From: Frankiales bacterium
GTDB taxonomy: Bacteria; Actinomycetota; Actinomycetes; Mycobacteriales; SCTD01
Direction of reading: 5' to 3'
Length of the DNA: 50,522 nucleotides
NCBI GenBank assembly: GCA_025965935.1
Contig: JAOPVZ010000106.1
Span: forward strand, 1 to 50,522
The notes under the pieces were generated by a model. That model ran no database searches. It was not told the DNA's origin and worked only from the letters and a program-made list of their open reading frames with translations. Positions 9,938 to 17,791 of this stretch are shown piece by piece; the first letter of the stretch is position 1; each line of letters starts with the position of its first letter. A program made the position numbers and the translations under genes.

Positions 9938-10453
9938 TCAGAAGAGCACGGCTCCGACGGTCCGGGCCTCGAGGTCGAGCAGCCAGCGCTTGGCGTGTAG
10001 ACCGCCGCCGTAGCCGACGAGGGTGCCGTCGGCGCCGATGACGCGATGGCAAGGGGTGACGATCGCGTTGGGGTTGGAGCCGTTGGCGAGACCGACGGCA
10101 CGGGACGCCACCCGCGGGTCCTCACCGATGGCGAGCGCGATGTCGCCGTAGGAGCGGGTCGTGCCGTAGGGGATGTCCCGCAGCGCAGCCCAGACCCGCA
10201 GCTGGAAGCTGCTGCCCCGCTCGTCGAGGGGGAGGTCGAAGTCCTGGAGCTCGCCCGCGAAGTAGGCGTGCAGCTGCTCGCGGGCGGCCGGGAGGCACAA
10301 GGCGCCGGCGTCGTAGCGCTCGTCGGTGGTCCGCGGGACGCCCTTGCTCTCCGGCAGGTGGGTCTGCACGAGGCCCCGCTCGGAGGCGACCAGGAGCATC
10401 TCGCCGATCGGGGTGCCGACTGTGCAGCTCCGGAGCCCTGTGTCCACAGCCAC
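9938..10453 (-). CDS. ogt: methylated-DNA--[protein]-cysteine S-methyltransferase
   Basis: 171 aa; VTPCHRVIGADGTLVGYGGGLHAKRWLLDLE with active-site PCHR. Confidence 0.93.
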   Translation of the reverse strand: MAVDTGLRSCTVGTPIGEMLLVASERGLVQTHLPESKGVPRTTDERYDAGALCLPAAREQLHAYFAGELQDFDLPLDERGSSFQLRVWAALRDIPYGTTRSYGDIALAIGEDPRVASRAVGLANGSNPNAIVTPCHRVIGADGTLVGYGGGLHAKRWLLDLEARTVGAVLF

Positions 10454-10465
10454 CCCTTGACGTCA

Positions 10466-10495
10466 GACCCCTCCAAGAGGTCTACTGGAGGGGTC
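10466..10495. repeat. perfect inverted repeat GACCCCTCCA-N10-TGGAGGGGTC
   Basis: 10-bp arms read directly. Confidence 0.85.
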
Positions 10496-10497
10496 GT

Positions 10498-10513
10498 TCG
10501 AACAAATGTTCGA
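10498..10513. promoter_or_regulatory. SOS box / LexA operator TCGAACAAATGTTCGA
   Basis: Perfect palindrome of the actinobacterial/Gram-positive LexA consensus TCGAAC-N4-GTTCGA. Confidence 0.9.
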
Positions 10514-10556
10514 CACGATCCGACGAGACCTGAAGGCCCCGTCGGTGACGGTACCT

Positions 10557-10600
10557 CCGCCGTACGACAGGTGTCTCGACCCTCTCCTGCCGTACGGCGG
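10557..10600. repeat. long inverted repeat in leader upstream of the DUF6504 gene
   Basis: CCGCCGTACGACAGG ... CCTGCCGTACGGCGG; 15-bp arms, 1 mismatch, 14-nt loop. Confidence 0.85.
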
Positions 10601-10700
10601 TGGCCCCGGCCTCGCCGGAGCGTGGGGAAGCGCTTCAGCGAGGCCGGACCGTCGTCCGTGCTGCCGTCTTCCCCCGGCGTGACCTGCAGGAGGAAGACCC

Positions 10701-11045
10701 ATGAGCCGCCGCTTCACCGACCCGGTCGAGGTGCACACCCGGGTGGAGGCCTCCGGGCCGGTGCCTGACCAGTTCCTGTGGCGCGGGCGGCTCTACGTCG
10801 TGCGCGAGGTGCTTGCGCGCTGGACCGAGTCGGGTTCGTGGTGGCGCGGCACGAGCATGTCCGCGGTCGTCACCGGGGACGAGGTCGCGACCACCACGCT
10901 GGCCGTCGACGACCGCGCGACGCAGTGGTGGCGGATCGAGGCCGACTCCGGGCGGCTGGCGGCGATGAGCGCAGGACCTGGCGTCTACGACCTGTGCTTC
11001 ACCGAGTCGACCGCGCAGTGGTCGCTGAAGCGGGTGATGGACTGA
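10701..11045 (+). CDS. DUF6504-family protein
   Basis: MSRRFTDPVEVHTRVEASGPVPDQFLWRGRLYVVREVLARWTESGSWW; family found near dnaE2/Y-polymerase genes in actinobacteria. Confidence 0.8.
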   Translation: MSRRFTDPVEVHTRVEASGPVPDQFLWRGRLYVVREVLARWTESGSWWRGTSMSAVVTGDEVATTTLAVDDRATQWWRIEADSGRLAAMSAGPGVYDLCFTESTAQWSLKRVMD

Positions 11046-11428
11046 TGATGCGGGGAACGGGGCGCACTCCCGACACGCTCCTGGGACTCGCCCACGAGGG
11101 CCTCCGCGAGGCCGCCGCGACCACCTCGCCGAGCCGGCGTTACGCCCTCGCCCACCTCGCCGCCCTGCGGGCAGCGGCCGCGGTGCTGTCCTGCCGGGCG
11201 CACAGCCGGGAGCGGTCCCGTCCGACCAGCGCGTGGGTGCTGCTCGCCCGGGTCGCGCCCGAGCTCAGCGAGTGGGCGCAGTTCTTCGCCGCGGGTGCCG
11301 AGAAGCGGGCGGTCGCCGAGGCCGGGATCGCCGGTGCGGTCACGCCGCGGGAGGCCGACGACCTGCTGCGCGACGCGCAGTCCTTCCTGCAGGTCATCGA
11401 GACCACGCTGCTCGCCCGAGCCGGCTGA
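11045..11428 (+). CDS. SAV_6107-family HEPN-domain protein
   Basis: MMRGTGRTPDTLLGLAHEGLREAAATTSPSRRYALAHLAALRAAAAVL; all-alpha protein in the typical position upstream of dinB. Confidence 0.75.
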   Translation: MMRGTGRTPDTLLGLAHEGLREAAATTSPSRRYALAHLAALRAAAAVLSCRAHSRERSRPTSAWVLLARVAPELSEWAQFFAAGAEKRAVAEAGIAGAVTPREADDLLRDAQSFLQVIETTLLARAG

Positions 11429-11437
11429 CATGCCCTC

Positions 11438-14400
11438 ATGACCGACCCGTTCGTCCACCTGCACGTTGCCAGCGGGTACTCGCTCAAGCACGGCGCCTCG
11501 CACCCGAAGCAGCTCGTCGAGCGGGCCGCTGAGCACGGCATGGACGCGCTGGCGCTGACCGATCGCGACGGCGCCTACGGGATCGTGAAGTTCGCGCAGG
11601 CGTGCGAGAGCTGGGGAGTGCGGCCGATCTTCGGCGTGGACCTGGCCATGGCGCCCGTGGCGCCAGTGATCCACGGAGAGTTGGCGCACTTTCTGAGGGG
11701 TCCAGAGCGAGGCAACTCTCCGCCGATCAAGAAGTCGATCAAGAACAGGACGGTGCCGGCGCGCGGTGGGGCGTTCCGGCTCGAGCTGCGGCGGGTGACC
11801 TTCCTCGCGCGGGACGGCAAGGGTTGGGCGCAGCTGTGCCGGCTCATCAGCGCGACCCACCTCGCGGGCGAGCGCGGGCAGCCGGTGAGCTCCCTCGACC
11901 TGGTCGCGGAGCACGCGAGCGGAGGCGGCATCGCCGTGCTGCTCGGGCCGCAGTCCGAGCTGGGCCGGGCGCTGGACCGCAGGAGGCCGGACGAGGCGGC
12001 CGCCCACCTGCGGACCTGGCGCGACGTCCTCGGCCGCGACGCCGTCGTCGTCGAGGTCGTGCACCACCGCGGCCCCGGCGACGCCGCGAGGGCCGCGCGC
12101 TTCCTCGGCTTCGCCCACGAGCAGCGGGCGACGGCGGTGCTGTCCAACGTCGTCCGGTACGCGGACCGGGCCGACGCCCCTACCGCTGACGTCCTCGACG
12201 CGTCGCGCCGGCTCGTCGCCCTGGACGCCCGGCACGTCGACCGCGCCAACGCCGAGGCCGCCCTGCTGTCCGGCAAGGAGATGGCCGACGTCGCCGAGGA
12301 AGTGGCGAGGTACGCCGGCCTCCGCGACGAGGGGCGCTCGCTGCTCGCCGAGACCCGCAAGCAGGCGGACCGGTGCGCCGTCGACCCTCGATCAGACCTC
12401 GGCATCGGCGAGGTGCACTTCCCCGAGCTGGAGGTGGCGGGGGAGGCGAGCGCGCTGCTGCGGGAGCGCTGCGAGGCCGGGCTCAACCGCCGCCAGATGC
12501 CGCGGGACACCAAGACCCTGCAGCGCCTCGACGAGGAGTTCGCCGTCATCGAGGGCCTCGGCTTCCCGTCGTACTTCCTCACCGTCGCCGACGTCGTCGA
12601 CCTCATCAAGGCCGCCGGCGTCCGGGTCGCCGCCCGCGGCAGCGGGGCGGGCAGCCTGGTCAACTACCTGCTCGGCATCAGTGACGTCGACCCGATCCGC
12701 TACGGCCTGCTCATGGAGCGGTTCCTGTCACCGCTGCGCAACCAGCTCCCGGACATCGACATCGACGTCGAGTCGGCACGTCGCACTGAGCTCTACGAGC
12801 TCATCCTCGCCCGGTACGGCGGTGAGCGCTGCACCTGCGTCTCGATGATGGACACGTACCGCGCGCGGCACGGCATCCGGGACGTCGGCGCTGCTCTCGG
12901 CCTGCCGCCCGGCGACGTGGACGCGCTGGCCAAGGCGTTCCCGCACATCCGCGCCAGCCAGGTGCGGCAGGCGATGAAGGACTTGCCCGAGCTGCGGTCC
13001 AGTGGTCTCAACACCTCGCGGGTCGACCTGGTGCTGCAGCTGGTCGAACGGCTCGACGGGCTGCCGCGCCACATCGCGCTGCACCCGTGCGGGGTGCTGC
13101 TCTCAGACCGCACGCTGCTCGACCGCACGCCGGTCGAGTCGAGCTGGCTGGGCTTCCCGATGAGCCAGTTCGACAAGGACGACGTGGAGGCGCTGGGGCT
13201 GCTCAAGCTCGACGTGCTCGGCATCCGGATGCAGTCGGCGATGGCCCACGCGATGGACGAGGTCGAGCGGGTCGAGGGCACCCGTCCCGACGTCGACTCC
13301 ATCAGCAGGGAGGACCTGCGCACCTTCCACCTCGTGCAGTCGACCAAGACCCTCGGCTGCTTCCAGATCGAGTCGCCCGGGCAGCGCGAGCTGATCGGCA
13401 AGTTCGCGCCGGAGACCTTCGAAGACCTCATCACCGACATCAGCCTGTTCCGCCCGGGGCCGGTGAAGAGCGACATGGTGCGGCCGTTCCTCGAGGCCCG
13501 GAACGGCTGGAAGGAAGCGCTCTACGTCCACGACGACCTGCGTGAGGCCCTGGAGCAGACCTACGGCGTCGTCGTCTTCCACGAGCAGGTCCTCATGATC
13601 GTCGCCAAGATGACCGACTGCAGCCTTGCCGAGGCCGACGAGGTCCGGCGGGCCCTCGGCAACGACGACGGCCAGGAGGAGGTGCGGGTCTGGTTCCGGC
13701 CCACCGCGCTCGGCCGCGGCTACTCGACGGAGGTCGTCGACGAGGTCTGGGACATCCTCAAGGCCTTCGGGTCCTTCGGCTTCTGCAAGGCCCATGCGGC
13801 GGCGTTCGCCCTCCCGACGTACCAGTCGACGTGGCTCAAGGCGCACCATCCCGCAGCGTTCCTCGCCGGGGTGCTGACCCACGACCCCGGCATGTACCCG
13901 AAGCGGCTCATCCTCGACGACGCCCGGCAGTTCGGCATCGCGATCCTGTCCCTGGACGTCAACGCGAGCCAGCCGGCGTACACGGTGGAGAAGGTCGGCT
14001 TCCTCGACGAGCCGCCGCCCGCAATCCTCGGGGCGCCACCGCGGTCGAGAGCGGACGATCTCGACCTGCCGGACGGGCGTGGGCACGGCATCCGGATCGG
14101 GCTGTCGGACGTGCGCGGCATCACCGAGGCGGAGATCGCCCGGATCGTCGCGGGGCGGCCGTTCGCGTCGCTGTCGGACTTCTGGCACCGGGCGGCGGTG
14201 TCGAGGCCGATCGTCGAGCGGCTCGTGGTGGCAGGCGGTTTCGACTCCCTGTACGGGCTCGGCTCCTCGATCCCCGGGAGGCGCAGGGGGCAGGTGACCC
14301 GGCGCGACCTGCTGCTGCAGGTGGCCGAGCTCGACCGCTGGAGCCGCTCGGTCCAGAGGGGCCAGCCGAAGAAGCGGAAGGCCGACGCACCAAGGGCTTT

Positions 14401-15196
14401 CGACCTCGACATCCCCCTTGACGACGTCAAGGGACGGCAGGCAAAGCAGTCCCAGAGGGCGACCGTCGTCGAGCCGGTCGACATGCAGCTCGCGCTCGAC
14501 CTCGGGGACGCGCCGGAGCAGACCGTGCCGAGCGGGCTGCCGGAGATGACGCAGGCCGAGCGCACCCGTGCCGAGCTCGACGTGCTCGGTCTCGACGTGA
14601 GCAGCCACGTGCTCGACGGCTACCGGCAGTTCTTCGCCGAGCTCGGCGTGACGCCCGCCAAGGACCTGCTCGGCTGCCGCAGCAACCAGGGCGTCCTCGT
14701 CGCCGGTGTGAAGGTCGCGACCCAGACCCCGCCGATCCGCTCCGGTCGCCGGGTCGTCTTCGTGACCCTCGACGACAGCACCGGTCCGGTCGACGCGACG
14801 TTCTTCGAACAGGCCCAGGTCGGCTACGCCAGCACCGTCTTCCACTCTTGGCTGCTCGTGATCAGAGGAGAGGTACGACGGACCGGCCCCCGTGGTCTGT
14901 CGCTGCTGGCACTGGGCGCCTGGGAGCTGCCGGTGCTGCACGCGGTGTGGAGCCACGGCGGGATGGACGCCGTGTGGGAGCACATGGAGCTGCCGGGAGT
15001 CGTCACCGAGCAGTCGGTGCACGGGGCCGCGGAGTCGCGGTCGACCCGGCCCGTGATGACCAGGCCTCCCGCATCGGCGCCGGTGCAGGTCTACCCGACC
15101 GGCTTCAAGCTGTCGGCGTACTCCGACATCAAGCCCGCGGGAACGGGCGTGACCCGCAAGCTCTGGCACGCCAGCCCGGGAAGCAGTGGGCGGTGA
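11438..15196 (+). CDS. dnaE2: error-prone DNA polymerase III alpha subunit (DnaE2)
   Basis: 1252 aa; PHP start FVHLHVASGYSLKHGASHPKQLV, RGSGAGSLVNYLLGISDVDPI, LPDIDIDVESARR, GFCKAHAAAFALPTYQSTWLKAHHPAAF. Confidence 0.95.
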   Translation: MTDPFVHLHVASGYSLKHGASHPKQLVERAAEHGMDALALTDRDGAYGIVKFAQACESWGVRPIFGVDLAMAPVAPVIHGELAHFLRGPERGNSPPIKKSIKNRTVPARGGAFRLELRRVTFLARDGKGWAQLCRLISATHLAGERGQPVSSLDLVAEHASGGGIAVLLGPQSELGRALDRRRPDEAAAHLRTWRDVLGRDAVVVEVVHHRGPGDAARAARFLGFAHEQRATAVLSNVVRYADRADAPTADVLDASRRLVALDARHVDRANAEAALLSGKEMADVAEEVARYAGLRDEGRSLLAETRKQADRCAVDPRSDLGIGEVHFPELEVAGEASALLRERCEAGLNRRQMPRDTKTLQRLDEEFAVIEGLGFPSYFLTVADVVDLIKAAGVRVAARGSGAGSLVNYLLGISDVDPIRYGLLMERFLSPLRNQLPDIDIDVESARRTELYELILARYGGERCTCVSMMDTYRARHGIRDVGAALGLPPGDVDALAKAFPHIRASQVRQAMKDLPELRSSGLNTSRVDLVLQLVERLDGLPRHIALHPCGVLLSDRTLLDRTPVESSWLGFPMSQFDKDDVEALGLLKLDVLGIRMQSAMAHAMDEVERVEGTRPDVDSISREDLRTFHLVQSTKTLGCFQIESPGQRELIGKFAPETFEDLITDISLFRPGPVKSDMVRPFLEARNGWKEALYVHDDLREALEQTYGVVVFHEQVLMIVAKMTDCSLAEADEVRRALGNDDGQEEVRVWFRPTALGRGYSTEVVDEVWDILKAFGSFGFCKAHAAAFALPTYQSTWLKAHHPAAFLAGVLTHDPGMYPKRLILDDARQFGIAILSLDVNASQPAYTVEKVGFLDEPPPAILGAPPRSRADDLDLPDGRGHGIRIGLSDVRGITEAEIARIVAGRPFASLSDFWHRAAVSRPIVERLVVAGGFDSLYGLGSSIPGRRRGQVTRRDLLLQVAELDRWSRSVQRGQPKKRKADAPRAFDLDIPLDDVKGRQAKQSQRATVVEPVDMQLALDLGDAPEQTVPSGLPEMTQAERTRAELDVLGLDVSSHVLDGYRQFFAELGVTPAKDLLGCRSNQGVLVAGVKVATQTPPIRSGRRVVFVTLDDSTGPVDATFFEQAQVGYASTVFHSWLLVIRGEVRRTGPRGLSLLALGAWELPVLHAVWSHGGMDAVWEHMELPGVVTEQSVHGAAESRSTRPVMTRPPASAPVQVYPTGFKLSAYSDIKPAGTGVTRKLWHASPGSSGR
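11667..11729. repeat. palindromic (REP/MITE-like) element embedded in frame in dnaE2
   Basis: TGATCCACGGAGAGTTG (11667-11683) and CAACTCTCCGCCGATCA (11713-11729): 17-bp arms with 2 mismatches, 29-nt centre containing TCTG...CAGA. Confidence 0.8.
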
Positions 15197-15211
15197 TATC
15201 CCGGCCGACCC

Positions 15212-15217
15212 TAGGCT
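15212..15217 (+). promoter_or_regulatory. candidate -10 (TAGGCT), 7 nt upstream of methyltransferase ATG
   Basis: TAGGCTggcggccATG. Confidence 0.45.
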
Positions 15218-15224
15218 GGCGGCC

Positions 15225-15962
15225 ATGGAGACGAGGCGCGGCCCGGCAGCGAACGTGCGCACCGCCGTCGTCTGGGAGGTCCTGTCGACGGTCCTCGCCA
15301 CGCCGGGCCAGGTGGTCGTCGACGCCGGCGGCGGCACCGGCGGCTTCGCCGTGCCACTGGCCGAGGCCGGTCACCGGGTCACCGTCGTCGACCCCAGCCC
15401 CGACAGCCTCGCAGCGCTGCAGCGGCGGGCGGCCGAGCGATCGCTCGACGTCGCCGCGCTGCAGGGCGACCTCGGTGACCTCGCCTCGCTCGTGCCGGCA
15501 GGCAGCGCCGACCTGGTGCTGTGCCACTCGGTGCTCGAGGTGGCCAGTGAGACCGCCGACCCTGCTGACCTGCTGGCTGCCATCGCCGATGTGCTCCGGC
15601 CCGGGGGCCGGCTCAGCCTGCTGGTCGCCAACCGCGACGCCGCCGTCCTCGCCCGCGCCCTGGCCGGCCGTCCCGACGAAGCGGCTCATGCCCTCACCGA
15701 CCCGGCCGGCCGCTGGGGGAGGGCGGACGGCATCGCCCGCCGCTGGACGCCCTCGGCGATCGCCGAGCTCGTGGCGGGGACCGGCCTCGTCGTGGAGCAG
15801 GTGCACGGCGTGCGCTGCGTCTCCGACCTGGTGCCCAGCGCGGTGCTCGACACCGAGCCCGGTGCCGCCGCGGCCCTGCTGGCGCTCGAGCGGCGGCTGT
15901 CGGACCAGGCGCCGTTCCGCGACCTCGCGACCCAGGTCCACCTCCTCGCACGCAAGGGCTAG
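15225..15962 (+). CDS. SAM-dependent class I methyltransferase
   Basis: VVVDAGGGTGGFAVPLAEAGHRVTVVDPSPDSLAALQRRA; start chosen at ATG 15225 (ORF open to 15186). Confidence 0.88.
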   Translation: METRRGPAANVRTAVVWEVLSTVLATPGQVVVDAGGGTGGFAVPLAEAGHRVTVVDPSPDSLAALQRRAAERSLDVAALQGDLGDLASLVPAGSADLVLCHSVLEVASETADPADLLAAIADVLRPGGRLSLLVANRDAAVLARALAGRPDEAAHALTDPAGRWGRADGIARRWTPSAIAELVAGTGLVVEQVHGVRCVSDLVPSAVLDTEPGAAAALLALERRLSDQAPFRDLATQVHLLARKG

Positions 15963-17284
15963 TGGGTGAGCCGGTCATGAGTCGGCGCAACAACCCGGCG
16001 GGACCGCCGCAGGGACCGCCGGGCGACGACACCGGCTGCCACGTCCTGCACGTGGACATGGACGCCTTCTACGCCAGCGTCGAGCTGCGCGACCGCCCCG
16101 AGCTGCGCGGCAAGCCCGTCATCGTGGGCGGCGGCGGGTCGCGCGGCGTGGTGCTGTCGGCGACCTACGAGGCGCGGGCGTTCGGGGTCACCTCGGCCAT
16201 GCCCATGGCCCGGGCCAGGCGGCTGTGCCCGCCGGCGATCGTCATCAGCCCGCAGCACGGGCGCTACTCGCAGGCGAGCGCCGGCGTCATGGAGGTCTTC
16301 CGCTCGATCACCCCGCTGGTCGAGCCTTTGTCGCTGGACGAGGCGTTCCTCGACGTCCGCGGCGCGGCCCGGCGCTTCGGGGGAGCCCGCCTGATCGGCG
16401 AGTACGTCCGCGCGACGGTCGAGGACGAGCAGGGGATCACCTGCTCGGTCGGGGTGGCCCCGACGAAGTTCCTCGCCAAGCTGGCGAGCGCGCACTGCAA
16501 GCCCGACGGGCTGCTGGTCGTGCCCGCCTCGGACGTCGTCGGCTTCCTGCACCCGCTGCCCGTGTCGGCGCTGTGGGGGGTCGGCGAGAAGACCGAGGAG
16601 GTGCTGCTCAAGCTGGGGCTGCGAACGGTCGGCGACCTCGCCTCGACACCGGTCGCCACCCTGCAGCGGGCTCTCGGGCCGGCGATGGGGGCGCACCTGT
16701 CCGCGCTGGCCTGGGGCCGCGACGAGCGGGTCGTCACCCCCTCGGAGCCCGAGAAGAGCATCGGGGCGGAGGAGACCTTCCCGGTCGACGTCGACGACCC
16801 CTCTGTCGTACGGCGGGAGCTGCTGCGGCTGTCGGAGCGGACCGCTGCCCGGCTGCGGTCCGCCGGGCAGGTCGGCCGCACCGTGTCGATCAAGGTGCGC
16901 TTCGCCGACTTCACGACGATCACCCGGTCCAAGACGCTGCGGGAGGCCACGGACGTGGGCCGCGTCGTCTACGACACGGCCCTCGGGCTCTACGAGGCGC
17001 TCGGCCTGGAGCGGGCCCGGCTGCGGCTGGTCGGCGTGCGGGTGGAGCAGCTCGTCGCCGTCGAGCGCGCCCCTCGCCAGCTGTTGCTGGGAGACAAGGA
17101 GATCGGCTGGCGGGAGGCCGAGCAGGCCGTCGACCGGGCGGCCCACCGGTTCGGGGCCGGCGCCGTCCGCCCCGCTGCGTTGGTCGAGCCGGACGACCCG
17201 CTCCGGGGAGCTCAAGCAGGGAAAAGGCCTGAGAAACCTGTGAAGCAGCCCTATCAACGGCCGCGATCTGGGGACTCCTCATGA
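15962..17284 (+). CDS. dinB: DNA polymerase IV (Y-family); ATG at 15977 also possible
   Basis: HVLHVDMDAFYASVELRDRPELRGKPVIVGG, SLDEAFLDV, CSVGVAPTKFLAKLAS. Confidence 0.96.
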   Translation: MGEPVMSRRNNPAGPPQGPPGDDTGCHVLHVDMDAFYASVELRDRPELRGKPVIVGGGGSRGVVLSATYEARAFGVTSAMPMARARRLCPPAIVISPQHGRYSQASAGVMEVFRSITPLVEPLSLDEAFLDVRGAARRFGGARLIGEYVRATVEDEQGITCSVGVAPTKFLAKLASAHCKPDGLLVVPASDVVGFLHPLPVSALWGVGEKTEEVLLKLGLRTVGDLASTPVATLQRALGPAMGAHLSALAWGRDERVVTPSEPEKSIGAEETFPVDVDDPSVVRRELLRLSERTAARLRSAGQVGRTVSIKVRFADFTTITRSKTLREATDVGRVVYDTALGLYEALGLERARLRLVGVRVEQLVAVERAPRQLLLGDKEIGWREAEQAVDRAAHRFGAGAVRPAALVEPDDPLRGAQAGKRPEKPVKQPYQRPRSGDSS

Positions 17285-17350
17285 CGAGAACGGCTGCGGG
17301 ACCTACAGTAGAGGGGTCCGGCCCGGTACGAGGATCTGGAGGCAGCCACC

Positions 17351-17761
17351 GTGCCTCTCTCTGAGCACGAGCAGCGACTGCTCGACCAGATCGAGCGTGC
17401 CCTCTATGCCGAGGACCCGAAGTTCGCCACGACCGTTCGCAGCACCGACCTCCGCACGCACATGCGCCGCCGGATCATCCGGATGGTCGTGCTGTTCGTG
17501 ATCGGCTTCGTGATGATGCTGGTCGGCGTCATCGTGCGGGTCATCCCGGTCAGCGTGATCGGCTTCGGCGTCGCCCTGCTCGCGATGCTGCTCGGCGCCA
17601 ACGCCTACAAGCGGATGAACGGTGGCCCTGCGCTGCGGACGGTCGACGGCCCGCCGCGCACCTCCCGCAAGAAGCAGAAGAGCAAGTCCGGGGGATCCGC
17701 GAAGGACCGCCTCGAGGAGCGTTGGCGCAAGCGCTGGGAAGAGCGCGGCGGATCTCAGTAG
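17351..17761 (+). CDS. DUF3040-family membrane protein
   Basis: MPLSEHEQRLLDQIERALYAEDPKFA followed by TM segments. Confidence 0.9.
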   Translation: MPLSEHEQRLLDQIERALYAEDPKFATTVRSTDLRTHMRRRIIRMVVLFVIGFVMMLVGVIVRVIPVSVIGFGVALLAMLLGANAYKRMNGGPALRTVDGPPRTSRKKQKSKSGGSAKDRLEERWRKRWEERGGSQ

Positions 17762-17791
17762 CCCCGGCGATGTCCGCCGCGGCCGCCGCGA

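Noticed and set aside
13103-15337. 744-aa minus-strand ORF antisense to dnaE2
   Set aside because: Shadow ORF with no recognizable motifs
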